A stretch of 6,144 nt of DNA from Neisseriaceae bacterium. Lineage in GTDB: Bacteria > Pseudomonadota > Gammaproteobacteria > Burkholderiales > Neisseriaceae. A program made the translations under genes and the position numbers. This document shows positions 1 to 5,195 of this stretch, one piece after another. Positions within the stretch are counted from its first letter, which is position 1, and every line of letters starts with the position of its first letter. The stretch spans positions 1-6,144 of the forward strand of contig JAGNPU010000120.1 of assembly GCA_017989485.1 (NCBI GenBank), given 5' to 3'. Under the pieces are notes generated by a model. The model did no database searches. It was not told the origin of the DNA and saw only the letters and a program-made list of their open reading frames with translations.

Positions 1-47
1 GACCAAACCCAGCCCCAGCCACTTAAAACCCAAATGTGCTTAAAATC

Positions 48-77
48 TTAAAAAATCACATCAATATTGCATATAAC
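48..77 (+). promoter_or_regulatory. weak sigma70-like promoter candidate
   Basis: TTAAAA at 48-53 (four of six matches to TTGACA) is followed after 18 bases by TATAAC at 72-77 (five of six matches to TATAAT). The surrounding sequence is AT-rich. The TTGCC/GGCAA dyad cluster begins 26 bases after the -10 element, where a repressor or roadblock site could sit. AT-rich DNA gives such matches easily, so this is only a candidate. Confidence 0.25.
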
Positions 78-103
78 GGCGATTTTCTACCAGAGCTTCT
101 CCA

Positions 104-131
104 TTGCCTTATTGAGGCAACATATATTGCC
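104..131. promoter_or_regulatory. TTGCC/GGCAA dyad cluster (candidate operator)
   Basis: Three alternating half sites are seen. TTGCCT (104-109) and AGGCAA (115-120) form a perfect inverted repeat with a 5-base spacer. The GGCAA at 116-120 also pairs with TTGCC at 127-131 across CATATA. ATTGCC thus recurs as a direct repeat 23 bases apart (103-108 and 126-131). A similar TTGCCT-N5-AGGCA dyad precedes the AraC-family gene at 3867. The arrangement fits a dimeric regulator site, but no specific regulator can be named from the sequence. Confidence 0.4.
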
Positions 132-254
132 GCCCACATCAGGCCGCAACCACGGTTTTATGCCCCTTCTAAGCACTAGGCCATGGCCGTTCGCTTGACC
201 AAGGCCAAGCCTCTTCCCTAAGATAGCGGTGAATTGATTCCTTCATGAAACTGG

Positions 255-1571
255 ATGCCCGTGCCTCAGCCTAACCCCACCCTCACCGCCGCCCAACAAG
301 CCCTACAAAAAGAACAAAGGGCCAAGCGCGCCGCCATCAGCAGCTTTGTCGGCGCCGTCGTCGACTGGTATGACTTTTTACTCTATGGCATCGTTGCGGC
401 CTTGGTGTTTAACCACCAATTTTTCCCCAGCATCAGCCCCACCATGGGCACGCTGGCGGCCTTTGCCACCTTTGGCGTGGGGTTTTTATTCCGCCCCTTA
501 GGCGGCGTGGTGTTTGGCCACTATGGCGACAGAATTGGCCGTAAGAAAATGCTGGTCTTGACCGTGGCCCTGATGGGCGGGGCCACCATACTCATTGGTC
601 TGCTGCCGAATTTTGCCCAAATTGGCTGGTGGGCCCCAGCGCTGCTGGTTTTACTACGCGCCATCCAAGGCTTTGCCGTCGGCGGCGAATGGGGCGGCGC
701 GGCACTGTTGGCGGTCGAAAACGCCCCTGCCGGCAAAAAAGCCTTTTACAGCAGCGGCGTGCAAATTGGCTACGGCGTCGGCCTGATGTTGGCCACCGGC
801 AGCGTCTCCCTCATCATCATGACGTTAGGCGACGACGCGTTTCAAGCCTGGGCCTGGCGCATTCCCTTTGTCGCCAGCGTCTTGGTCTTGGCCATTGCCC
901 TATGGATACGCCGCGGCCAAGAGGAGTCCGACGAATTCCTGAGCAAAGTCGTTCACAGCGGCATCAAACCTAAGAAACTGCCCATAGTCGAGGCGATTAG
1001 CCGCCATCCTAAGGCATTTTTCTACATCATTGCCTTACGCCTGGCCGAACTATTGACCATGTATTTGGTGACGGCGTTTGCGCTTTACTACGCCACCAAG
1101 CAATACGGCTTGCCCAGCCAGCTGTTTCTCAACATCGGCCTCATGGTGGGGGCGATTAGCTGCATTACCATTCCCATTTTTGCCCGCATTGCCGACCACG
1201 TAGGCTATCGCCGCATTTGCGCCATCGGCGGCCTCATCGGTGCCCTAGCGGCCTTTCCCTTTTTCTGGGCCCTAGAGTCTGGCATGACGCTCTGGATCGT
1301 CGTGTGTGCCATCCTCTTGGCCAACCTGGCCCACGACATGGTGGTCAGCGTCCACCAGCCCGTCTTCACCGAGCTGTTTGGCACCGAGTATCGCTACAGC
1401 GGCGCCGGCGTGGGCTATCAGGTCGCCAGCATCGTCGGCGGCGGATTTACCCCCTTTATCGCCACCGCACTGGTGAACATGAATCAGGGCTCCTGGCACT
1501 GGGTCGCGGTCTACCTCAGCGTCGGCTGTTTGTTGACGGCGCTGGTGGCCGGCTGTGTGAAAATCAAATAA
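255..1571 (+). CDS. MFS transporter, MHS (metabolite:H+ symporter) family
   Basis: This is a 438-residue inner-membrane permease expected to import a small organic acid or zwitterion with protons. Family marks are clear: DWYDFLLYG in the first membrane helix (37-45), LFRPLGG (78-84), the loop 2-3 motif GHYGDRIGRKK (88-98), RAIQGFAVGGEWGGA (135-149) and a weaker second-half copy ARIADHVGYRR (310-320). Length is typical of the ShiA/ProP/KgtP/PcaT group. The ATG at 255 is chosen because an in-frame TGA lies at 246-248; the only alternative close by is GTG at 261. No good Shine-Dalgarno sequence precedes it, so translation may start weakly. The C-terminus is short, ending soon after the last membrane helix and lacking the hydrophilic tail of the second transporter. 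It is a paralogue of the transporter at 2444, most alike in the N-terminal half. Substrate is not determinable; shikimate, proline/betaine, 2-oxoglutarate, citrate and aromatic acids all occur in the family. Confidence 0.93.
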   Translation: MPVPQPNPTLTAAQQALQKEQRAKRAAISSFVGAVVDWYDFLLYGIVAALVFNHQFFPSISPTMGTLAAFATFGVGFLFRPLGGVVFGHYGDRIGRKKMLVLTVALMGGATILIGLLPNFAQIGWWAPALLVLLRAIQGFAVGGEWGGAALLAVENAPAGKKAFYSSGVQIGYGVGLMLATGSVSLIIMTLGDDAFQAWAWRIPFVASVLVLAIALWIRRGQEESDEFLSKVVHSGIKPKKLPIVEAISRHPKAFFYIIALRLAELLTMYLVTAFALYYATKQYGLPSQLFLNIGLMVGAISCITIPIFARIADHVGYRRICAIGGLIGALAAFPFFWALESGMTLWIVVCAILLANLAHDMVVSVHQPVFTELFGTEYRYSGAGVGYQVASIVGGGFTPFIATALVNMNQGSWHWVAVYLSVGCLLTALVAGCVKIK

Positions 1572-1599
1572 CCATACTGGCTCAGATGACCAACCTCAT

Positions 1600-1629
1600 G
1601 CCGTCCTGCCGATCCGTCGGCAGGACGGC
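1600..1629 (+). terminator. strong 13-bp hairpin after the first transporter
   Basis: GCCGTCCTGCCGA (1600-1612) pairs perfectly with TCGGCAGGACGGC (1617-1629) around a TCCG loop, 28 bases after the stop codon of the first transporter. The stem is GC-rich and very stable, but no run of T follows. It may end transcription inefficiently, protect the 3' end of the message, or be an extragenic palindromic repeat. The hairpin is directly visible and its role is inferred. Confidence 0.5.
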
Positions 1630-1716
1630 TGCCGCTGCGCCCTCAGGCTAATCACAACGGCCCCTAAATCATCATGCGATCAAGGGTGATGGTTCTGCGT
1701 TTTATGTCGCCCTACA

Positions 1717-1770
1717 GGGCCCAGCCTATGGCTGGCTAGGTCCCCGTATTCGCGAGGGGGAAGTACGATG
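1717..1770 (+). repeat. intergenic repeat, copy A (diverged)
   Basis: The segment starts with GGGCCCAGCCTATGGCTGGCT and continues through TCCCCG...CGAGGGGGA. It aligns over about 54 bases without gaps to copy B at 2041-2094, with scattered substitutions mostly in the second half. It contains the same small hairpin, CCAGCC-TAT-GGCTGG (1721-1735). Fifteen bases directly before and into it (1706-1720, GTCGCCCTACAGGGC) recur exactly at 1950-1964, so the repeat families overlap or are nested. Confidence 0.6.
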
Positions 1771-1863
1771 TATACATAGCTTGAGTAACTAACCTCACCA
1801 CGCTTAAGCTTCAGTGGTTTACCCGTCCCCTTTGAGCCGCCGAGTCAGGTTCTAGCGAGGGCA

Positions 1864-1888
1864 CCCCTTGTGCCAACGGCGCAAGGGG
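1864..1888. repeat. CCCCTTG...CAAGGGG hairpin
   Basis: CCCCTTG (1864-1870) pairs with CAAGGGG (1882-1888). One G-U wobble (1871/1881) and GCC/GGC (1872-1874 with 1878-1880) extend the stem to 11 pairs around an AAC loop. It stands 12 bases before the TTTCTTTGCTTCG-type stretch. No T-run follows directly, so I treat it as part of an extragenic repeat rather than a gene's terminator. Confidence 0.55.
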
Positions 1889-1918
1889 CGGCGGCCCAGG
1901 GGTGGCTTTTTCTTTGCT

Positions 1919-1948
1919 TCGTTTCTTTTTGCCACCAAAAAGAAACGA
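1919..1948. repeat. perfect 12-bp inverted repeat in a T-rich/A-rich stretch
   Basis: TCGTTTCTTTTT (1919-1930) and AAAAAGAAACGA (1937-1948) are perfect reverse complements around a GCCACC loop. The preceding GGTGGCTTTTTCTTTGC means the loop can alternatively pair with GGTGGC at 1901-1906. Similar GGCTTTTTCTTTGCTTCGT-type stretches recur between genes in several proteobacteria, to my recollection. The T-run within the arm could act as a terminator for transcripts of either direction. No gene ends close by. Confidence 0.55.
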
Positions 1949-1949
1949 C

Positions 1950-1964
1950 GTCGCCCTACAGGGC
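1950..1964. repeat. 15-base exact direct repeat of 1706-1720
   Basis: GTCGCCCTACAGGGC occurs at 1706-1720 and again here, 244 bases apart. It contains a small dyad, GCCCT-AC-AGGGC. The two copies lie in different contexts: the first runs straight into repeat copy A, the second follows the 12-bp inverted repeat. This suggests a mosaic of repeat pieces. Confidence 0.6.
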
Positions 1965-2033
1965 GAAAGGCAACGACTGATTAATAACGAAGCGGCCGAA
2001 GCATTGCGGATGGCTTTAAGCTTAATCCTAACG

Positions 2034-2094
2034 GTCATCTGGGCCCAGCCTACGGCTGGCTGGATCCCCGCCTGCGCGAGGATGACGGCACGTG
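2034..2094 (+). repeat. intergenic repeat, copy B, dRS3-like
   Basis: The unit is bounded by GTCATC (2034-2039) and its inverse GATGAC (2081-2086). Inside are a perfect hairpin CCAGCC-TAC-GGCTGG (2045-2059) and an imperfect palindrome ATCCCCGC-CTGC-GCGAGGAT (2064-2083, one mismatch in eight). The latter resembles the dRS3 repeat of Neisseria (ATTCCC-N8-GGGAAT) and related palindromes of other Betaproteobacteria. It aligns with copy A at 1717-1770. Such small non-coding elements may spread with help from a transposase or integrase in trans, which is not visible here. Confidence 0.6.
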
Positions 2095-2148
2095 GGTCAT
2101 CTTTGGTGAGTTGTCTCCAACGGGCCAGACTAGGTCATCAAACCAAAT

Positions 2149-2160
2149 AAACCATGGTTT
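2149..2160. repeat. AAACCATGGTTT palindrome
   Basis: A perfect 12-base palindrome centred on CATG. The flanks carry CAAACC (2139-2144) matching GGTTTG (2156-2161) in inverse orientation. It lies about 284 bases before the second transporter. It could be a binding site, but no second copy supports that. Confidence 0.25.
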
Positions 2161-2238
2161 GCTACCCCACAGAGGCGGGCATGTGGTGAGATGAAAAATA
2201 GGCACCCACCAAAAACGCCAAACCAAACCATTGATTTT

Positions 2239-2256
2239 AAAAATAAAAATAAAAAT
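2239..2256 (+). repeat. three tandem copies of AAAAAT
   Basis: Three perfect copies of the hexamer AAAAAT stand in tandem about 190 bases upstream of the second transporter. The tract is short, so any change in copy number would be rare. It contributes to the AT-rich, probably bent DNA before the gene. Confidence 0.6.
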
Positions 2257-2343
2257 CCACCCCGCACACCTCAAAATCACCCTCTTGATGCAGACACTAT
2301 TTTCTCATTCCCTCAAAAAACACTGGACAAGCCTTGCTTAAAT

Positions 2344-2393
2344 TTACTAACATAGTAACAAATAATTACTAAGATATTAGCTATAAAGCTAAT
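2344..2393. promoter_or_regulatory. operator-like dyad array before the second transporter
   Basis: TTACTA-ACA-TAGTAA (2344-2358) is a perfect 15-base inverted repeat. TTACTAA recurs at 2366-2372, exactly 22 bases after its first occurrence at 2344, two helical turns away. A second perfect dyad, ATTAGC-TATAAA-GCTAAT, follows at 2376-2393. All lie 50-100 bases before the ATG, where an operator or activator site would act. I could not pick a convincing -35/-10 pair, which would fit an activator-dependent promoter, possibly one driven by the AraC-family protein encoded downstream. That link is inference. Confidence 0.45.
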
Positions 2394-2432
2394 CGATAAA
2401 ACCTTTACAAAGTATCTACTTCAGAAAGAACC

Positions 2433-2438
2433 AAGGAG
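2433..2438 (+). promoter_or_regulatory. ribosome binding site of the second transporter
   Basis: A full AAGGAG stands five bases before the ATG at 2444 and fixes that start. It is much stronger than the site before the first transporter. Confidence 0.85.
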
Positions 2439-2443
2439 AAGCA

Positions 2444-3802
2444 ATGAATGCAAACACAGCGGCCGCCTCGGCGAGCGAGCGCAAGGTGGCGCTCGCCACC
2501 ATCATCGGCACCACGGTTGAGTGGTATGACTTTTTTATCTACGCCAGCGTCGCCGGCTTGGTATTCAAACAGGTGTTCTTTGCCCCCGCAGGCAATGAAC
2601 TGGCCACCCTCATCGCCTTCGCTTCGGTGGGCGTCAGCTTTTTATTCCGTCCTTTAGGCGCTTTTTTGGCCGGCCACTTTGGTGACCGCATAGGCCGCCG
2701 CGCCATGTTGGTGGTGACTCTGGTGCTCATGGGCGCCTCTACTTCACTCATTGGCCTATTGCCTACCTACGACACCATAGGCATCATGGCGCCGATCTTA
2801 CTGGTTTGCCTGCGCATTTTGCAGGGCATTTCGGCCGGCGGCGAATGGGGCGGTGCGGTTTTGATGGCGGTAGAACATGCCCCTGAAGGCAAGCGCGGCC
2901 GATTTGGGGCTTTTCCACAAATCGGCGTCCCCCTGGGCCTATTGCTGGCCTCTGCGGTTTTGGCCTTAATGAGCGGCGTGATTTCCCCGGGCGAACAGTT
3001 TGTGGAATGGGGCTGGCGCGTGCCCTTTTTATTGAGCATTGTGCTTTTGTTCTTAGGCCATTGGATACGCCGCTCCGTGGATGAAAGCCCCGTCTTTGAA
3101 GAAATCAAAGAGCGCAAGGCCAACTCACGCACGCCTGTTTTAGACTTATTCAAAAACCACGCGCTGTTGGTGTTGTTGGCGGCCTTGGTGTTTGCCGGCA
3201 ACAGTGCGCTGGGCTATATGACCACCGGTGGCTTTATTCAAAACTACACCACCGACCCCACTGGGCCTTTGCAAATGGACCGCACCCCAATTTTGATGGT
3301 GGTGACGGTGGCCGCGGCCGTCTGGCTATTGTTTACCTGGCTATCAGGCTGCTGGTCGGACAAAATTGGCCGCCGCAATATGTACATTATTGGCTGGTTT
3401 GTACAGTTTATCGGCGTGTTCCTGCTGTTTCCTTTGGTGAACATGGCCACGTGGCAAAGCGTGATGGCCGCCCTGTGTATTTTGTCCGTCGGCATTGGCC
3501 TGACCTATGGCGCCCAGTCGGCTTTTTATTCAGAGCTGTTCCCGGCCTCCATTCGCTTCTCTGGCGTGTCGATTTCCTACGCCTTAGGCGCCATCTTAGG
3601 CGGTGCCTTCTCACCCATGATTGCCGCCGCCCTCATCGCCCGTACCGGCAGCACCGAATCCGTGGTGTATTATCTGGCCGGCATGACCCTGGTGGGCTTG
3701 ATCGCCACCTTGCTGCTGAAAGACCGCAGCAATATCCCATTAGGGCCCCAGCATGAGGCAGAACAAGCCGCCTCCCCCATTTACGGCCGCAGCAAGGCTT
3801 AA
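2444..3802 (+). CDS. MFS transporter, MHS (metabolite:H+ symporter) family
   Basis: This is a 452-residue inner-membrane proton symporter of the same family as the first transporter. Marks are VEWYDFFIY in helix 1 (25-33), FLFRPLGA (67-73), GHFGDRIGRRA (77-87), RILQGISAGGEWGGA (124-138), the second-half repeat SGCWSDKIGRR (301-311) and YSELFPASIRFSG (362-374), the last typical of MHS proteins. A hydrophilic tail of about 27 residues follows the last membrane helix. The start is fixed by AAGGAG at 2433-2438. The gene is followed by an intrinsic terminator and then by an HpaA-like regulator, so an aromatic carboxylate is a reasonable guess for its substrate; family members PcaT and MopB carry such compounds. 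The upstream dyads at 2344-2393 suggest regulated expression. Family assignment is firm and substrate is not. Confidence 0.95.
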   Translation: MNANTAAASASERKVALATIIGTTVEWYDFFIYASVAGLVFKQVFFAPAGNELATLIAFASVGVSFLFRPLGAFLAGHFGDRIGRRAMLVVTLVLMGASTSLIGLLPTYDTIGIMAPILLVCLRILQGISAGGEWGGAVLMAVEHAPEGKRGRFGAFPQIGVPLGLLLASAVLALMSGVISPGEQFVEWGWRVPFLLSIVLLFLGHWIRRSVDESPVFEEIKERKANSRTPVLDLFKNHALLVLLAALVFAGNSALGYMTTGGFIQNYTTDPTGPLQMDRTPILMVVTVAAAVWLLFTWLSGCWSDKIGRRNMYIIGWFVQFIGVFLLFPLVNMATWQSVMAALCILSVGIGLTYGAQSAFYSELFPASIRFSGVSISYALGAILGGAFSPMIAAALIARTGSTESVVYYLAGMTLVGLIATLLLKDRSNIPLGPQHEAEQAASPIYGRSKA

Positions 3803-3817
3803 ATGCCTCCGCTCATC

Positions 3818-3858
3818 GCCAGCACCTGCCGTCAACACGGTCAGTGCTGGCTTTTTTT
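3818..3858 (+). terminator. intrinsic terminator after the second transporter
   Basis: GCCAGCAC (3818-3825) pairs with GTGCTGGC (3844-3851), and CCG/CGG inside can extend the stem. Seven T follow directly (3852-3858). It lies 15 bases after the stop codon and separates the transporter from the AraC-family gene, which should therefore have its own promoter. Confidence 0.88.
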
Positions 3859-3866
3859 ATCCCCTT

Positions 3867-3883
3867 TTGCCTACCGCAGGCAC
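3867..3883. promoter_or_regulatory. TTGCCT-N5-AGGCA dyad before the AraC-family gene
   Basis: TTGCCT (3867-3872), ACCGC, then AGGCAC (3878-3883) repeats the half sites and spacing of the dyad at 104-120 before the first transporter, with only the last base differing. It lies 55 bases before the ATG of the regulator. A common regulator, perhaps the AraC-family protein itself, could bind both. AraC-family proteins more often use direct repeats, so another regulator is equally possible. Confidence 0.35.
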
Positions 3884-3938
3884 ACTCAGTTAAGCTAAGC
3901 CATCAGCCTTTGGGCCCACCGTTAAAGAGGCATAAGCC

Positions 3939-4832
3939 ATGAAACGCACGCACATCCCCAATCTAAACCTGGTGCAAACCTATGACCGGTTTTACAAGAA
4001 CGCCCATATTCATTATGAATCCTTGGGCAAGCTTGCCTCTTTTTTTGGCCGCGCCATGCACGTACATCGCCATGATCGCTACTATCAGCTGCACTACATC
4101 CACGGCGGCAAAGTCCATTTAATGCTGGGCGACCAAGAATACAATGAGCAAGGGCCGCTGCTGTTTTTGACCCCGCCGCCCATTCCCCACGGCTTTGTCA
4201 CCGAACCCCACGCCACCGGCCAAGTATTGACCGTCCACCAAAGCGTGGTGCAGCAGCTCATGCAAGGCCTAGACAACAGCGGCCCCAATATTGACGCCCA
4301 GCCATTTTGCCTGACCCTACGCGACCTATCCGACCAGGCCAAAAGCCATGAAGCACAGCTGATTAAGGCCTTTAACGGCCTCGATCAAGAGGTACAACAC
4401 CCAGAAGCCCTCGGCCAAAGTGCCGCCATCAACCATTGGGCCCAGCTTATTTTGATCAACCTGTTTCGCCTAATGGCCGGCTCGGTGCAAATGCACCCAT
4501 CGCAGCACAGCCAATCGGCCATTTTCAGAAAATTCTTAGCGCTCATTGAGGAGCATTACACTGAGCACCTGCCCATTGCCTACTACGCCCGCTTGCTCAA
4601 CCTCACCGAAGGCCGCCTGAATAAAATCTGCCGCACCATCGCCAATGCCTCATCCAAACAGCTGATTTTCGAACGCCTGGCGCAAGAGGCCAAGTATTTG
4701 CTCTCCTACACCAGCCTGTCGATTAAAGAAATCGCCTTTGACTTGGGCTTTCAAGACCCCGCCTACTTCACCCGATTTTTCATCAAATACGCCGCACAAA
4801 CCCCTAAGGACTATCGAAACCATCGCATCTAA
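3939..4832 (+). CDS. AraC-family transcriptional regulator, HpaA-like
   Basis: This 297-residue cytoplasmic DNA-binding protein has an N-terminal cupin sensor and a C-terminal AraC/XylS helix-turn-helix pair. The cupin carries VHRHDRYYQLHYI (42-54) and LTPPPIPHGFVTE (77-89). The first helix-turn-helix lies around 212-234. The second is in the family signature around 262-294: IKEIAFDLGFQDPAYFTRF and then TPKDYR. The whole chain, including HYESLGKLASFFGR (25-38) and GQVLTV (94-99), and its length match E. coli HpaA as I recall it, the activator of 4-hydroxyphenylacetate hydroxylase genes that lies next to the hpaX transporter gene. The start is supported by AGAGG at 3926-3930, eight bases upstream. 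It probably senses an aromatic acid and activates a nearby transporter or a catabolic operon outside the window. No hpaBC-like genes are visible, so I withhold the symbol. Confidence 0.92.
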   Translation: MKRTHIPNLNLVQTYDRFYKNAHIHYESLGKLASFFGRAMHVHRHDRYYQLHYIHGGKVHLMLGDQEYNEQGPLLFLTPPPIPHGFVTEPHATGQVLTVHQSVVQQLMQGLDNSGPNIDAQPFCLTLRDLSDQAKSHEAQLIKAFNGLDQEVQHPEALGQSAAINHWAQLILINLFRLMAGSVQMHPSQHSQSAIFRKFLALIEEHYTEHLPIAYYARLLNLTEGRLNKICRTIANASSKQLIFERLAQEAKYLLSYTSLSIKEIAFDLGFQDPAYFTRFFIKYAAQTPKDYRNHRI

Positions 4833-4841
4833 GCAACAAAT

Positions 4842-4864
4842 AATGAACTTAAATTCATTTTTTT
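4842..4864 (+). terminator. weak AT-rich terminator after the AraC-family gene
   Basis: AATGAA (4842-4847) pairs with TTCATT (4854-4859), followed by TTTTT to 4864 and more T-runs downstream. The stem has only six mostly A-T pairs, so it would be a weak terminator. Its place, nine bases after the stop codon, supports the call. Confidence 0.4.
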
Positions 4865-4941
4865 AACTTAATTTTTTATTTTAGAAATCACACCCCAAAA
4901 GCCAAAAAAAAGCATAAGCAGTTTATTCAAAAACCAATTTC

Positions 4942-4955
4942 GGCAATTCATTGCC
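4942..4955. promoter_or_regulatory. GGCAAT-TC-ATTGCC palindrome (candidate operator)
   Basis: A perfect dyad with six-base arms and a two-base spacer lies about 315 bases before the GntP permease and 110 bases after the regulator gene. It uses the same GGCAA/TTGCC half sites as the cluster at 104-131, at a different spacing. It resembles a sigma54 -24/-12 element, but GG and GC are separated by nine rather than ten bases. I therefore prefer a binding site. Confidence 0.35.
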
Positions 4956-5039
4956 CAATGCGGTTCATATCGTTCTATTTCTGGCCGAACAAAACAAAAC
5001 GCCATCGACATATAGACATCCATCAGTCCGTTGTTCTCA

Positions 5040-5068
5040 TTGACATCTTTTACCCCCTCATTGAGTAT
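5040..5068 (+). promoter_or_regulatory. sigma70-like promoter candidate for the GntP unit
   Basis: A perfect TTGACA (5040-5045) is followed after 17 bases by GAGTAT (5063-5068), a poor -10 element (three of six matches). TATGAA at 5066-5071 is a better hexamer but lies at an unfavourable 20-base spacing. If used, the transcript would begin near 5075 and include the small ORF at 5145. Confidence 0.3.
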
Positions 5069-5144
5069 GAATCACGAAGCCTAAGGCGACACCCCACAAA
5101 ATATAAAAAAGACAGTCCCTCTACACCGCACAAGGAGCAAGACC

Positions 5145-5195
5145 ATGCCGCACACTCACGCCCATCCATATCAGTCCTATTTGGTTTTGATGTAA
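5145..5195 (+). CDS. possible leader peptide ORF, 16 codons
   Basis: The ORF encodes MPHTHAHPYQSYLVLM and ends with TAA. It is preceded by a complete AAGGAG (5132-5137) with a seven-base spacing, a better ribosome binding site than that of the permease itself. The stop lies 75 bases before the permease ATG, in the same frame but with a further in-frame stop at 5229-5231. Three His and two Tyr codons in sixteen are notable but are not consecutive. It could be a regulatory leader peptide, a small protein, or chance. No family is recognised. Confidence 0.35.
   Translation: MPHTHAHPYQSYLVLM

Larger units (their letters stand above)
1..254. other. AT-rich upstream region of the first transporter
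   Basis: No coding sequence is supported here and no end of an upstream gene is visible. The first 80 bases are AT-rich and contain a weak sigma70-like pair. Bases 104-131 carry a cluster of TTGCC and GGCAA half sites, annotated separately. The remainder up to the start codon has no recognisable structure. If the promoter is near base 75, the first transporter has a leader of about 170 bases. That leader length is an inference. Confidence 0.5.
1572..2443. other. 872-base gene-free gap rich in repeats and hairpins
   Basis: No open frame here has a convincing start, ribosome binding site or recognisable protein. The longer frames run through repeat sequence, for example SSSRRRGSSQP on the minus strand across the GATCCCCGCC repeat. 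Visible content in order: a 13-bp hairpin (1600-1629), repeat copy A (1717-1770), a CCCCTTG hairpin (1864-1888), a 12-bp hairpin in a TTTCTTTGCTTCG-type stretch (1919-1948), repeat copy B (2034-2094), a CAT-centred palindrome (2149-2160), a short A-rich tandem repeat (2239-2256) and the operator-like array before the second transporter (2344-2393). The block 1700-2100 looks like accumulated intergenic repeat elements rather than decayed genes. Confidence 0.6.

Noticed and set aside
245..274. Nine-codon ORF overlapping the start of the first transporter
   Set aside because: It has no ribosome binding site and would be expected by chance; no sign of translational coupling.
1600..1629. Neisseria-type DNA uptake sequence terminator
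   Set aside because: ATGCCGTCCTG resembles the start of a DNA uptake sequence, but the GTCTGAA core is absent and no true copy is seen elsewhere in the window.
1902..2150. 82-codon open frame on the plus strand in the large gap
   Set aside because: It runs through the hairpins and repeat copy B, has no ribosome binding site or family likeness, and its sequence is explained by the repeats.
2050..2280. 76-codon open frame on the minus strand
   Set aside because: The first-translated part covers A-rich DNA and the end reads through repeat copy B (SSSRRRGSSQP); no ribosome binding site or recognisable protein.
1572..2443. Insertion sequence or transposase remnant
   Set aside because: No transposase-like reading frame, no long terminal inverted repeats and no target duplication; only small non-coding repeats are visible.
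4942..4955. sigma54 -24/-12 promoter
   Set aside because: GG and GC are nine bases apart here, and likewise at 2325-2337 (TGGACAAGCCTTGC), instead of the nearly invariant ten.
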